Shown piece after piece: positions 9,910-21,332 of a stretch of 64,000 nt of DNA. Below the pieces are notes generated by a model that saw only the letters and a list, made by a program, of their open reading frames with translations, made no database searches and was not told the DNA's origin. Source of the stretch: Paguma larvata (Eukaryota; Chordata; Mammalia; Carnivora; Viverridae). The stretch lies in the NCBI GenBank assembly GCA_030068075.1, contig CM057828.1:113015699-113079698 (forward strand). Reading direction: 5' to 3'. A program made the translations under genes and the position numbers. Position 1 is the first letter of the stretch; each line of letters starts with the position of its first letter.

Positions 9910-10630
9910 AACCATCCCTGAAATTTATTCAGTTTTTTCGTCCCTACCACCATTGCTATGGCTAGGTCATCATCAACAGCAGCAACCCTACTGGCCTTCC
10001 TGCCTCCACTCCCCTCCCCACTCAGACTATTCTCTATACTGCAGGCAATGTGGCCTTCCTAAAATGCATCTAATTTAGCCATCCTGCCTCCTATATGCTG
10101 CTCACTGCCCTGACAAGTGTTTCCCATCTTATCATAAGCCCTGATTATCCTTCCAACTTCTCTCTTGCTTTCCTATGCCTTGCACTCTGTGTTCCAGTCA
10201 AATTAAACTCCTTTCATATTTTCAATGGACCATGTTTTGCTTGTCTCCAGGGCCTTGCACATGGTGTTCCTTTTGCCTGGAGTAGTCTTCTGTTCCCCAT
10301 CCCCCACCCTACCCCTGAATATACTCACACACACTTTTGCTTGGGCAACTTCTACCCATTCTCCGTGTTCCAGTTTTTGGGATCCCTTTCTCTGGGACGA
10401 CTTCCATGGCCTCTCATGTCAGTGTTACATGTTCTTACATGTTCTGATCCCCCCTATGTATCTATTGTGATGTATACTCCACAGTATTGCAATTGTGTTT
10501 ATTTGTTTCTGGGTTAGAATACGTGCTTCTTGAAAGCAGAACTGACTGGTGTCCTGTTTTGTTCTGTCTCCAATATCTAGTATAATGTCTAGCATAGAGA
10601 CAAAGAGAAGTTGCTCCAAAAAAATTATTA
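9910..10630 (+). repeat. L2 LINE 3' region
   Basis: Long L2 remnant: 'GTGGCCTTCCTAAAATGC', 'CCAGGGCCTTGCACATGGTG', 'CTTTTGCCTGGAGTAGTC' and a 3' end with 'TCCAATATCTAGTATAATG'. The 140-codon open frame at 10095-10517 is this LINE remnant and not a gene. Confidence 0.85.
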
Positions 10631-12479
10631 ATATAAAAACCTCAAGTTAACCTCAGGAAACTGGGACAATGTATTCTGCTTGTTTGTTTGTTCGTTTTAC
10701 ATATAAGTTGAGATATCTCTTGAATCTCCATCTTGAATATTAGGGGGGAAAAGAACCTTCAAAAACTCTTAATGCATAACCATTACAGGTTCTGCCAGAA
10801 AGGAAGCAAGCATTCGTGCACAGATACAGCAAAGTAGTATTTTGTGTGCTAAATGAGTGATACAGACAATACGTGCTCCAGAAATTCAGACAAGAGTGAT
10901 TGGTCATTGAAGCTTAGGACAACCAGAAAGCGCTTCACAAGGAAAACAGGACTCAACGAAAGTTACAGTTTAGACCAGTACAAGAGAGTAGCAACACTTC
11001 AGGCAGAATTAATTCAGTATAAACAAAGGCATTGGGATGATATGTAAAATACAATCCTTTAGATGGATAAATTTGGCTTTGCATAGGAAGTATTCAGGAA
11101 AAAGCAGGAATATGGTGGTGGCAGGGAGCCTAGAGATGGAAGGATGTATCCAAAAGACATAAGGAATAATTGCATAGGACAATTGGTGAAGGACAAGGAG
11201 AAGAAAAGGGAGTAAAAACTATCAAGCATTCTTTCTAATATTTTAAGCCTCGGTACCACTGATAAGAAGGAAAAGTCCTGACAGGGAGGGGAAGGAAAAT
11301 GAATTAGATTTCAGCCATGTTGAATTTTATACAAAGGTGAGGCTTGGACACGAACTTTTTCCAAACTCTTTCAGAGCTGTGGTTCTGAAACTCAGGGCAG
11401 ATAACAAGACACCAAAACAGAACAATCAGGTCAATGACATTCTTAACCAATGATTTGGCCTGGGTGCTCTGCTCCACATACACACTATTATGCTTAAATC
11501 CCTGAAAAAAAAAACAAAACTCATTCCTCCTTAGGCTTCAGACTTACCTTATTGTCCTTATAGGTTCCATATACTAGTGTTCATTCTTTCTGCCATATTC
11601 AAAAAATATGATCTGCTAGATCTATGGCAATATTCTTAAGACCTGAAGCTCAGGATGACCTATGAGCAAGCCCAGTATGGCGGAAGGGATTGTAAGACAG
11701 AAAGCACTTTTGATGGGGAAGGACTTCTCAGTCTGTGCTGACCACAACATGCCAATAGCAGTAGCCCTAGGAAGGGACAACAGAGGAGGAATCCAGGCCA
11801 TTGACTTTTCAATGCATCTTTTGTATGCATCTTTTTGCTATTGCTCTTAGCATCACCGTGAAGAGAATAGAAAATGCTGCATGCAGAACTTGCACGCTCT
11901 AAACAGGCACCAACATGAGCTTTGTGACTCATGGCTTGTGTAGGGCTGCTTATGTCCAAGTATAGCAGGTCTTTGTGGCTGGAGTTCAGGTACTACTGGT
12001 GAAAAGAGTTACACAGCATTCCTTCCCACCCTCTCCTCCCCCAAGCTCCATTTGCCCCTGGCTGAGCAGAGTTTCCAGAATAAACTCCACCTTTTAGGTA
12101 TTTCCTTGCTTCCACTGATATGCACAGGAGCTCTGGTCTGTAGCCAAGTTCAGTTCTTTGTGTGGTTGTTTTGATAAAGTCCTGGGGACTTGGGAGAGAT
12201 GGGTGAGAGGTAAAGTCCCTGGAACAAGTGGCTAGGGTGCCCTTTTGAACCCTTGGGTTGATTTCAGCCCTACGATGAAGATGGTCAGGGTCAAGAGCTG
12301 GAGTAGCCATATTAGGCCTTGTAGCTTGATACAAGCAGTGCTGTCTCAGGGCCCATGGGACAGGGTAGCTGAGACTGGGAAGAGGACCATTGTGCGGCTC
12401 TTCTCCATTTGACCCCAGACCTATTAAAACCCACACAATACCATTTTCTACCCAGAAATTAATTTTATAGCAACAGAAA
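10631..12479. other. Intergenic, ancient repeat debris, no gene
   Basis: The part around 10850-11350 has the look of a very old interspersed repeat of unassigned family. The part from 11640 leads into the ERVL remnant and may belong to it. A 167-codon minus-strand open frame (11993-12496) shows no domain. Confidence 0.5.
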
Positions 12480-12700
12480 TGTGGCAGTGAGCTCACGCAT
12501 GCCCTTAGACTTCATTGGTGTTATCACCACACCTCACGACCCAGAAGCGGCTGGTCTGATAGACTGCAAAAGAGCCTACAGCTGCTCAGATAAGATGCCA
12601 GTGTGATGACAATATCCTATGAGGCTGAACGCTGTCCTATAGGGTGCGGTAAAAACTTTAAATTAGCAATCTATAAATGATGCTGCTTTTCTAATAGAAT
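12480..12700 (+). pseudogene. ERVL-type endogenous retrovirus remnant (integrase part of pol)
   Basis: In the plus frame at 12532 the codons read Pro-His-Asp-Pro-Glu-Ala-Ala-Gly-Leu-Ile, a pattern typical of the integrase of ERVL-type endogenous retroviruses. The following ~150 bases keep the expected order of blocks, but the frame breaks within a few dozen codons. There is no recognisable LTR next to it, and how far the remnant extends (possibly 11640-12980) is uncertain. It is non-coding. Confidence 0.65.
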
Positions 12701-13651
12701 TCATACTCAACAGAGAGTATCTGACTCCCCAGGTCTAGCTTACATATTCCCCTTATGTGGCCCCTACTATAGTCCTAGCTCTCACTGGGTTCTAGTAACA
12801 TTCCTGCCTCTTTCTTCCCCTTAAAGTCTAGAAAAGGGTTCCCACTAAATTAATCTCTGGGATCCTCCCTTGTTGGTTGTCCTAACATGGCTGTGCTACT
12901 GTCAATGGTCCCTTGATGATAGTTTCTTAAGGTACCTGAGTTGGATCTTGTTCCTTGCTGGGACCTTGACCGATGCAGCCACTCTCTTCACCAATTCACT
13001 GAAGTGAGCACTTAAGGTTATTCCATTTTATAGTTAAAGAAATTGAATCACACAGTTGAAGCACTTTTGGGAGCACTGATTAAATGAATATGAGTTCTGT
13101 GCTATTCAAATATTTAATATTCAACATATTAAGCTCATTTTCACTGCTGATTAAAATGTCTTAGATATTTCATATTGATGATAATATTTTCAGTTCAAAA
13201 TTCCAAGGGAGCATTTTGATATTTGAACATGGGGTGAAGTGGACAGGCAACAATTCAGGGTAGACTGTAGATTTTCTTGAAGACATACTAAGTGAATAGA
13301 TAATATTTAGAGTGAAGGATAAGAAGACCAAGGTGTCAATAGCCAACAACTTAAATTAGCAAAAGCCAGGGAGAGTTAAGCTAACAAAGGACCTCAAAAT
13401 AAAATATAGTGTTAGAGGTATTTTTTTTATTATGAAGTTAGTTGTGAGTTATTAATCAATGAGAATCTAAAACTGAGATAAATCTGGTATGGGTATGCAT
13501 ATACCTTAATGTCTATAGTTTCCTTTGTACTGTGTTTGTCAAGTTTGAGTTTGCTGGCTTCATAAAATAAGTTATACAATGGTCTGTCTTCTATTACCTG
13601 GAAGAGATTGTGGAGAATTGACCTAAATTCAATTTAAACTTAAGTCTTCCT

Positions 13652-13860
13652 GGGGCACCTGGGTGGCTCAGTCGGTTAAGTGTCCAGCTTCGGCTCAGGT
13701 CATGATCTCCCAGTTCATGGGTTCAAGCTCTATGCTGACAGCTCAGAGCCTAGAGTCTGCTTCAGATTCTGTGTCTCCCTCTCTCTGTGCCCCTCCCCCA
13801 CTCACACTCTGTTTCATTTTCTCTCTCAAAAATGAATAAACCTTAAAAAAATTGTTTTTA
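13652..13860 (+). mobile_element. CanSINE with TSD
   Basis: Forward SINE beginning GGGGCACCTGGGTGGCTCAG with tail AATAAACCTTAAAAAAA. TSD AAACTTAAGTCTTCCT (13636-13651) repeats at 13861-13876 with one change. Inserted in the L1M fragment. Confidence 0.96.
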
Positions 13861-14140
13861 AAACCTAAGTCTTCCTTAAATATTTGGTAGAATTCACCAG
13901 TAAAAGCATCTAAACCTGGTGCTTTATTTTGGGGAAGGTTATTTATTATTGATTTAATTTATTTAGAAATTGGGTAGAATTAGTGTTATTTCTTTACTTT
14001 TATTTGGTAGAATGTACCAGTAAAAATATTTGAGACTGGAGATTTTCAAAACAATTTTAACTCAGAATTAATTATTTTAAATAATTATATTATAGTTATA
14101 TATTTTTGTATATATAAATGGTTATATATTCAGGTCATTT

Positions 14141-14269
14141 ATTTTTTTAAGTAGACTCCACACCCAGCATGGAGCCCAACATGGAGCTTGAACTCATGAC
14201 CCTGAGATTGAGACCTGAGCTGAGATCAAGAGTTGAATATTTAACCAGCTGAGCCACTCCGGCACCCCT
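14141..14269 (-). mobile_element. Short older CanSINE
   Basis: Reverse SINE of the shorter type that lacks the CT-rich block: 'GTAGACTCCACACCCAGCAT', 'CATGACCCTGAGATTGAGAC', head GAGCCACTCCGGCACCCC. A likely TSD is GGTTATATATT / GGTTATCTATT. It is more diverged than the Fc-type copies. Confidence 0.88.
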
Positions 14270-14419
14270 CGGGTTATCTATTTCATCTTGAGTCAGTTCA
14301 GGTAGTTTATGTCTTTTGAGGAATTAAATGCATCAGTTTCACCTAAGCTGTTGAATTTACATGAGTAGAGTTATTATCCTTTTAATGTATCCAGTGTATA
14401 TCATGTCTTTCCCTTTTTT

Positions 14420-15589
14420 TTCCCCCTGAAAGAGGAAGAGGGGCTAGATTTCCCACACTCTCTCTGAGCTTAGAAGTTGCATTTTACACTCCTCTGGTCC
14501 ACCAGAGGACCTCTCCTAGAACTCTCTTTCTGTGCCCATTGCCCAAGTCCAGTGCATTGAACTAAGACCAGGAGATATTAGAAAGAAAAAGAATGGTAAA
14601 AACTGCTGGGCTAGTGTTATTTCAAATTCTAGTCTTCTTTCCCAAGCCATATGCTATTTACTTTTCAGATTCCTTAAATAGCTGCTCCACACGTTTTTTT
14701 CCCTCCAGGCTTTATAGCTTCATTCAGTGGGAGAGAAGAGGTCGGGTATATTTACTACCTCTTACCTGAAAACAGATCCTTTGACCCAGTGCCTTTTGAG
14801 TTTTGGAATTTCTGGCCCTCTAGTCTACTCAGAGGGCTAGATCTGTTGAGTAACAAAGGATAATCTACCATGTCAAAAGCTCAAACTTCCACAGATGTCT
14901 TTCATTAGTGTATTTACAACACAATAATTTATTTTATGATATGCCATTCATAATCCTTGATACACGTGGAGAGCATTGTCAGGGCTTATCCCATAGTATT
15001 CTTGGCCCAGTTATATCACCTGCTAAAGGAGTATCCATTTAGGAACAGGCTGCCTGCCCTTGCCCACCGATGATGAGCCAGCCCAGCACCGCCTCAAAAT
15101 CTCTTGCCTTGCTGCTCTCACCTAAGTGTATTTATGCTAAGTGTGTCTGTAGTTCCCGGAAAAAAAAAAAAAAAGAGAGGTGTTGACAGATATACAGCCT
15201 GGCAAGTCTGGGCCCCTATGTGACTCTCTTCTACCAAGAGGACTCGAGGCTTCCCTATTCTAGACGCTACAGTGTCAGTGCCCTGTGGGTATCAAGCCAG
15301 CTGGCCGGAGCCTGTTTCCGGCTTCATTCCCACCAGCCTCATTTCCTGGGGGCTGGATCATGTTCTTCCTTTTTCTCTAGTTCTGAGATAATTCCCAGAA
15401 CGACCTGGCTCTCTGTCTAATACTCCCACTGTTTGCATTCCAAAGCAAGCTTGTGTCCTTGTCCTTTAAATCGTTCTTTTTGTTGATAAACTGGACTGAA
15501 TCTGTCCACTTTTGTTAGTTTTGGTCTTTTACGCATAGAACATTTCTCCCACTTTCTATTTATGATACTTTTTATATCTGCTTTCTCCC
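14420..15589. other. Intergenic, unassigned, possibly LTR-derived
   Basis: Fairly GC-rich for the window between about 15000 and 15440, with a poly-A run at 15161-15174. It reads like an old LTR or retroelement internal sequence, but I cannot assign it. The 66-codon open frame at 15220 has no domain. Confidence 0.4.
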
Positions 15590-15880
15590 TTAAGGCATTG
15601 ACTAGTATTTCATTAAAAAAATAATAATAATGATGAGCGCTGTTTTTTTCTTGTTCCTAATTTCAACAAGAATATCTATAGTTTCACCTATTGTTTGTTA
15701 TTTCTCATAACTTATTAATGCAATGTATTATACTAACGAATTTTGTTATATTATTCTATGCTAAGATAACTCTTGATTGATTTGGGCAAATTATCCCTTT
15801 CTATACTGCTTAATTATACTTTCTGGCATTTTATTTATGAGTTTGCATGTATAAATATATTCCTCACTGAGACTGAGATA
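15590..15880 (-). repeat. L1M ORF2 fragment (reverse)
   Basis: Antisense L1 sequence from the region around the reverse-transcriptase active site ('TTTTTTTCTTGTTCCTAATTTC', 'AGATAACTCTTGATTGATTTGG'). Strongly diverged. Its position in the L1 is downstream of the 13480-14412 piece although it lies to the right, so it is a separate element or a rearranged one. Confidence 0.55.
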
Positions 15881-17397
15881 TAATTTCCTGTAAGTCACTT
15901 TCACTTAGAGATGGGTGGGCACAGCAGGCATCGTGCTAAGATAATCATTCTTTGTGGAACGGTTTTTTATGGTACATGTTTCTTTTTACCCCAAACCTAC
16001 TTTCCCCTTCTGCTTGTTTAGACACTCTCCAAATTTCCTTGGGAAACTCCTCCTTCAATGTCATTTTAGAGAAGTTGATCTCCTCTCTCAACAGTTCTAG
16101 GGCTTGGCCCGCAACTGAGGCCTGACTACCTAGCTCACTCCCCGAGTCAAAATGATTTAATTCATGGGTAGGCACATGATTCAATGGGGTGAAATTCTAG
16201 GATTCTTTTTGAAGCTGTTGGGAGAGAGAAGTCCATCTTACAAGCGATGCTGAAAGGTTAGGGCATGGGCTGAAGCTGCTGGGAGCCCTCTATCATGAAC
16301 AAGAACCTAAATAGAACCCAGAGAGAAGAAGGGAGAGCCACAATGTTGGGACAGAGAGCTCCTGACACTACCACTTGATCCTCAAGATTGAGCCAGACCC
16401 ACAGCCAGATGCTCACAGACCTTTCTCTTATATGAGCCAGAAGATTCCCTTTTTAAAGAAAATTATGAATAATTTTAAATATGCAGATCAGAGTAGAGAT
16501 CCAGTTTTATCAAATATGTTAAACATCATAATTTAGGAGTTTTCCATGTAAAGCATTAAATATTGCAGATTTGAGACAACCTGTGTACTCCTGCCTGATT
16601 CTAACTCCAACCCCAGAGATAACTACTGTCATAAATTCAGTGTTTATCATGCACAAACATGACATTGTATTTTTTACTTCCCAGTCATGTATCCTTAAAC
16701 CCATTTTACAGATGTTTAAACTTTAAAATTTTAGCAATTTACAGGTACTTGATGCAACTTGACATTTTCATTCAGTGTTGTTTTAGAGATTTAACTTTGT
16801 TGGGAGATGTAACTGTAGTTAATTTAAAGTGCTGTATTCTAAATTCCATACAACTATGTGTTCTCACCATTCTGTCTCTCTGATGTTTCCAATATTTGGC
16901 TAGTATACCTTCCTGGCCCTTAAGCCAGGTTGAGTTTGCATTTCCCTTTCTCGTCCAACCAAAGAGTCTTGACTGACCCATTCAAGAAACTCTAAAAGTA
17001 CCCCATATATATCTCTTTCTTCAAGATGTCTAATATCCCACCTATTAGCATCAATCTTGGTTAAGGCATTGCTTTTGGAAGGCTCTCGTACACTAAAGGT
17101 ATTTTCCAGGAAGAACCAAAAATGTACTCATGACATTCTGCATACAACACGAACTGTTGCTGCTTTGGTAGCTATCTCTTTAAAGAGAGAGAGAGAAAGA
17201 GAGAGAAAGGGAGCTTTAGGTGGAGAAAAGTACACAACTCTCTTCACGTGGGACTTTGAAGGAAGAGAATGGGCCTGAACTGGGTTATAATTGGGGGAAA
17301 CTCTGAATTCAGGTTTGGCATAAGAGCACCAGGCACCTGAGAAGGTTTAGCAGCTTTGCCTTACAGCGGGAAATGTAGAAGATCAATATTGTCTATG
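15881..17397. other. Intergenic, ancient repeat debris
   Basis: 16100-16460 looks like an old interspersed repeat of unassigned family. 16470-16900 is AT-rich, possibly an antisense L1 3' UTR remnant. A GA-rich patch lies at 17186-17212. No gene seen. Confidence 0.45.
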
Positions 17398-17550
17398 AAA
17401 GGCTGCAGGGTCTAGTCATACAAACCTGGTTTCAAAGCTTCATTCAGTCACTTACTGTCTGTGTGGCCAGAGGCAAGCTGTTCACATTTTTAAGCCCTGA
17501 TTTCTTCATCTGTAAAATGACATGAGTTAAACCTACCTTAAGAGTTAATC
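17398..17550 (+). repeat. MIR SINE
   Basis: Forward MIR with 'CACTTACTGTCTGTGTGGCC', 'AAGCTGTTCACATTTTTAAG' and 'TTCTTCATCTGTAAAATGAC'. Its 3' end is cut by the next SINE. Confidence 0.85.
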
Positions 17551-17727
17551 CTAGTGTCTGGGTGGCTGAGTTGGTTAAGCATCTGACTCTCGATTTTAGC
17601 TCAGGTCATGATCTCGATTTCAAGCCCCACGTCAGGCTCCACACTGATGGTGTGGAACCTGCTTAGGATTCTCTTTCTCCCTCTCTGTCTGCCCCTCCCA
17701 TCCGCACTCTCTCTCTGTCTCTCTCAG
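17551..17727 (+). mobile_element. CanSINE without A-tail
   Basis: Forward SINE from GTGTCTGGGTGGCTGAG to the CT-rich stretch, then stops at CTGTCTCTCTC without the A-rich tail. The 3' end was lost after insertion or was truncated. Confidence 0.88.
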
Positions 17728-19484
17728 GTGCTGGAGTAGTCTCCTCTTCCCCTTGCAGAGCATTCTGACGGTCAGATTTTCACCATAGGGATCCCCTGGG
17801 CCTATGCTCACTGGCCATCCCTGCCCTATGCTCACTGGAAAGAAACTGGAATATAATGGAGATGTTTTTGCCAGTTTCTGATAACAAGGATAGTTCCTTC
17901 TCTGGGAAAAAAAAAAAAAGAAAGAAAGAAAATTACCCTACCCTATGTCTGAAAGGTAGTTAGGGAATCAAGTCTGGGGTACATTTTCAGTCACCTTGAG
18001 AATGTAATTAGAGTTACTGATATGCCTAAAATTACAATGGAAGGGAGCTGCAAGGAGAGGCTGAGAAGTTGCAATGCTCTTCAGCCCTTCAGAACACCTA
18101 GAACTTTAAAGGCATCGGTGCTGGACCCTACCCCTCAAGAGATTCTGATGTAATTGGTGGATATGAACTGTGGGGAGGTTTTGTGGTTTTGGTTGATTGG
18201 TGGGGTTATTTTTGTTTGTTTAGGGTTTTGTGGGTTTTTTCTTTTTCTTTTTCTTTTCTTTTTTTCTTTCTTTCTTTCTTTTTTTTTTTTTTTTTTGGTA
18301 ATTCTTCAAATACTTCTAATGTGCTGCCAGGGATGAGGGATGAGGTCCACTGGGGGTGGAGAATTCTAGTGTTTCAGGGTCTCCTATGTGCTGACACATT
18401 ACAGTATAAAGTGTTGCTCTTGGTGATCCTGGGACCAATAATTCCACATGCAGTCGTGTAAAGTCTGCTGGGAGAGCGGTACTTACTTATCAGAAAAGGT
18501 AATACTTGTAGAACCCAAAGAAACTGGGGGCTTCTTGGGTGACTAATAGAGAACCCTTCTGAGAAATCCCAGGAACAGGAAGCAGAAAGTTTCTCTCCCT
18601 TTTTGGGCCCCTAAACCACAGGGTTAAAACAATCACCGCCTGCTCAGTGACTTGTGTACAAATAATACAAGCAATTGTGCCTCATGTGGTGAATTTCTGA
18701 TTGTAGGCCAACACAGTAATAAAATTCAGTTACTCATTGCAGTGTCCTTTGTTAGAAAGCATATGCCGGCATGACAGACTCTTTGTTATTAGAAAAGACT
18801 ACACTGGCTGGTAGAGGGAACAAAGAGGCTTCTGGAACGCTTGTAACGTTCTGCGTCTTGTTCTAGACGCTGGTTACACGGGTGTGTTCAGTTTATAAAA
18901 ATTAATAGAGATGTACACTTAGGAACTACGTACTTTTCAGTATGTATTTGATTCTTCAATAGAAAGCATTTTTAAAAATTGAAAACTGACTACTGCTTCT
19001 TTTCAAGATATGGAGGGGGCTGGCTAGACAATTCTTATCAGTGGGAAAATAAGTGTTATGTTGAACACTTCCACTTATAGAGCTTGAGAGGAGGGAAATG
19101 GGGGTGGGTGGGGTGGGGGCTAAGAAAAGGCAGAAATTGCAAAGCCCGCCAGTTCTTCGGTGCTGCACAGGGGTGAGCATCTGAGGCGATGGCCTGTTGT
19201 TTAGAAAAGTGATGACTGCATCTTCCAATGTGCAGAGGTGGGCCCCAACCTGAGGAGAGGGTGGAGAGCTAATGGCCTTGCCCTGTAAGTGAAAGGAATT
19301 TAATTTAAGGGCAAGATAAAGATGAAGGTATTAGAGACTCTGGGAATACGTAGGGACACCCAAGGGAAAAGACTGATTAATCTATGTGTTGGAATATTGA
19401 AGCCAGAGGAAAAGGTAGCCATAAAGAATGGGGTGTATTCTAGAAATGCAGTGACTGAAGGACTTTTCAGAAAAGGGGTATCTA
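17728..19484. other. Intergenic, nothing recognised apart from simple repeats
   Basis: Contains a poly-A/GAAA run at 17909-17932 and the T-rich tract at 18233-18296. No gene or clear interspersed repeat recognised. Confidence 0.55.
18233..18296. repeat. T-rich / (TTTC)n tract
   Basis: About 64 bases of T and C only, with TTTC units and a run of about 22 T. Phe-rich open frames over it are artefacts. Confidence 0.95.
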
Positions 19485-19655
19485 GGGGTGCCTGGTGGCT
19501 CAGTTGGTTGGGTGACTGACTTTGGTTCAGGTCATGATCTCATGGCTGCTGAGTTCAAGCCCTGCATCAGGCTCTATGCTGACAGCTCAAAGCCTGAAGC
19601 CTGCTTTGGATTCTGTGTATCCCTCTCTCTCTGCCCCTCCTCTGCTCGTGCTTTG

Positions 19656-19694
<39 letters not shown>

Positions 19695-19724
19695 CTCAAA
19701 AATAAACATTTAAAATTTTTTTTA
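19485..19724 (+). mobile_element. CanSINE with TSD
   Basis: Forward SINE with an extended CT microsatellite (about 19653-19690). TSD AAAAGGGGTATCTA (19471-19484) repeats at 19725-19738 with one change. Confidence 0.96.
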
Positions 19725-19751
19725 AAAAGAGGTATCTAATAGTTAATTTCA

Positions 19752-19971
19752 TATATTGTTTTTTTTTTTAATGTTTATTTATTTTTGAGAGACATAGAGG
19801 CACAGCATGAACAGGGGAAGGGCAGAGAGAGAGGGAGACACACAATCAGAAGCAGGCTCCAGGCTCCGAGCCATCAGCACAGAGCCCGACGCGGGGCTCG
19901 AACTCACAGACCGCGAGATCATGACCTGAGCCGAAGTCGGCCGCCCAACCGACTGAGCCACCCAGGCGCCC
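19752..19971 (-). mobile_element. CanSINE with TSD, inverted to its neighbour
   Basis: Complete reverse SINE, CpG-containing (GACGCGGGGCTCGAAC), so fairly young. TSD CTAATAGTTAATTTCA at 19736-19751 and 19972-19987 is exact. Only 27 bases separate it from the forward SINE on its left. Confidence 0.97.
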
Positions 19972-20369
19972 CTAATAGTTAATTTCAAATTGTTCATCGG
20001 CTGCAAGGAAATCGTCCTCCATTGCTCCAAATTCCCAGTAACATGTGACCCTACCTCCTCTGCTACCCATCTGCCCTATAATAACCCAAACCAGTCAGAT
20101 GGATGGGTAACGTAAATTCACTGGCCCTGAGAGAGTGTGAGTGATTTGGTTTTTGCACGCCCCATGCAAAACATGGAACTGAATTTTCTTTTAATAATGA
20201 TACATGGTAGATTTGGGGCCTTCAAACTCAAAATAGAAAAACATAACATTCCTGTAAAAAAATTACTTGGGCCCCTGACGAGATAGCTAATTCTGACACA
20301 CAGATTATAATTGCTATTTCACCTTCAAGTGTAAAAGATCAGTGCCTCCCTAGCAGCTGTGATGTGGGA

Positions 20370-20490
20370 TATAGAATAATAAAACTTGAAGTCATAAGAT
20401 TGGGTACATTTCTTGGGAAAGCTACTTACCATCTCTAAGCTTGTTTGATCATCTATAAAATGGATGAAATAACTTGCATGTAGAAATACT
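20370..20490 (+). repeat. MIR SINE, left part
   Basis: Forward MIR core ('AGCTACTTACCATCTCTAAG', 'CATCTATAAAATGGATGAAA') interrupted by the SINE that starts at 20495. Its 3' end resumes at 20834-20925. Confidence 0.8.
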
Positions 20491-20494
20491 CTGA

Positions 20495-20823
20495 GGGGTG
20501 CCTGGGTGGCTCAGTCAGTTAGGCATCCGACTTTGGCTCAGGTCATGATCTCACAGTCTGTGAGTTTAGCTCCGCATCGGGCTCTGTGCTGACAGCTCAG
20601 AGCCTGGAGCCTGCTTCAGGTTCTGTGTCTCCCTCTCTCTCTGCCCCTCTTCTGCTAGTGTTCTGTCTCTCTTGCTTTCAAAAATAAATAAAACATAAAA
20701 TATTTTTTAAAGAAAGAAAGAAAACAAATTAAGAAAATAAAAAAATAAAAACAAATGAATAAATAAATAAAAGAAAAATTAAAAATTTTCAATTAAAAAA
20801 TTTTTTTAAATAAAAAAAAAAAA
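20495..20823 (+). mobile_element. CanSINE with very long A-rich tail
   Basis: Forward SINE starting GGGGTGCCTGGGTGGCTCAG. Its tail (about 20680-20823) is roughly 140 bases of AAAT, AAAG and A runs, far longer than in the other copies. Short TSD AGAAATACTC at 20482-20491 and 20824-20833. Confidence 0.95.
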
Positions 20824-20833
20824 AGAAATACTC

Positions 20834-20925
20834 AAGATCTAAACAGAAGAATGTATTTGAGGTATTTGAAGTAAGTCCTTCGGTGGATAGCATATAGTAA
20901 ATAATAAATATTGACTCCTTCCTTC
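20834..20925 (+). repeat. MIR SINE, right part
   Basis: Continuation of the MIR broken by the SINE: 'GGATAGCATATAGTAAATAATAAATATTGAC' order typical of the MIR 3' end (here given as two blocks, GGATAGCATATAGTAAATAA and TAAATATTGACTCC). Confidence 0.7.
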
Positions 20926-20962
20926 TTTCACTTCCCAACTATTGTATATAGAAATTTTTGTA

Positions 20963-21171
20963 GAGGCACCTGGGTGGCTCAGTTAGTTAAGCGTCCGATT
21001 TCAGCTCAGGTCATGATCTCACAACTCCTAAGTTCAAGCCCCACATTGGGCTCTGTGCTGAGAACTCAGAGCCTGGAGCCTGCTTCGGATTCTGTGTCTC
21101 CCTGTCTCTTGGCCCCTCCCTCACTCATGCTCTGTCTCTCAAAAAAAATAAACATTAAAAAAATTTTTTAA
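20963..21171 (+). mobile_element. CanSINE with TSD
   Basis: Forward SINE from AGGCACCTGGGTGGCTCAG to AAATAAACATTAAAAAAATT. TSD AGAAATTTTTGTA at 20950-20962 and 21172-21184. Confidence 0.96.
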
Positions 21172-21332
21172 AGAAATTTTTGTAAAGCCATAAAAATTAA
21201 TAGTAAAATTAGTTCGTGAGAACTAAAATTTATTATTTGAAAAGTGTGTTTCTTCATAAGAGCACAATTCCAAAAGCAAAAAACAGTATTTTGTGCAGTA
21301 AATTAAATCAATGGTTTTAGTGTAGTGATTTT

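Larger units (their letters stand above)
13480..14412 (-). repeat. L1M ORF2 fragment (reverse), split by two SINEs
   Basis: On the plus strand it reads as antisense L1 reverse-transcriptase sequence ('GGTAGAATTCACCAGTAAAAGC', 'CTAAACCTGGTGCTTTATTT', 'TTCATCTTGAGTCAGTTCAG'). Two SINEs at 13652 and 14141 interrupt it. Ancient and frameshifted. Confidence 0.75.

Noticed and set aside
10095..10517. A 140-codon plus-strand open frame
   Set aside because: It lies wholly within an L2 remnant and its text follows the L2 3' end order.
11993..12496. A 167-codon minus-strand open frame
   Set aside because: No recognisable domain, and it runs antisense to probable ERVL-derived sequence. Length alone is not evidence in a 64 kb window.
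18154..18461. Phe/Leu-rich small membrane protein frames
   Set aside because: They come from the T-rich simple repeat at 18233-18296.
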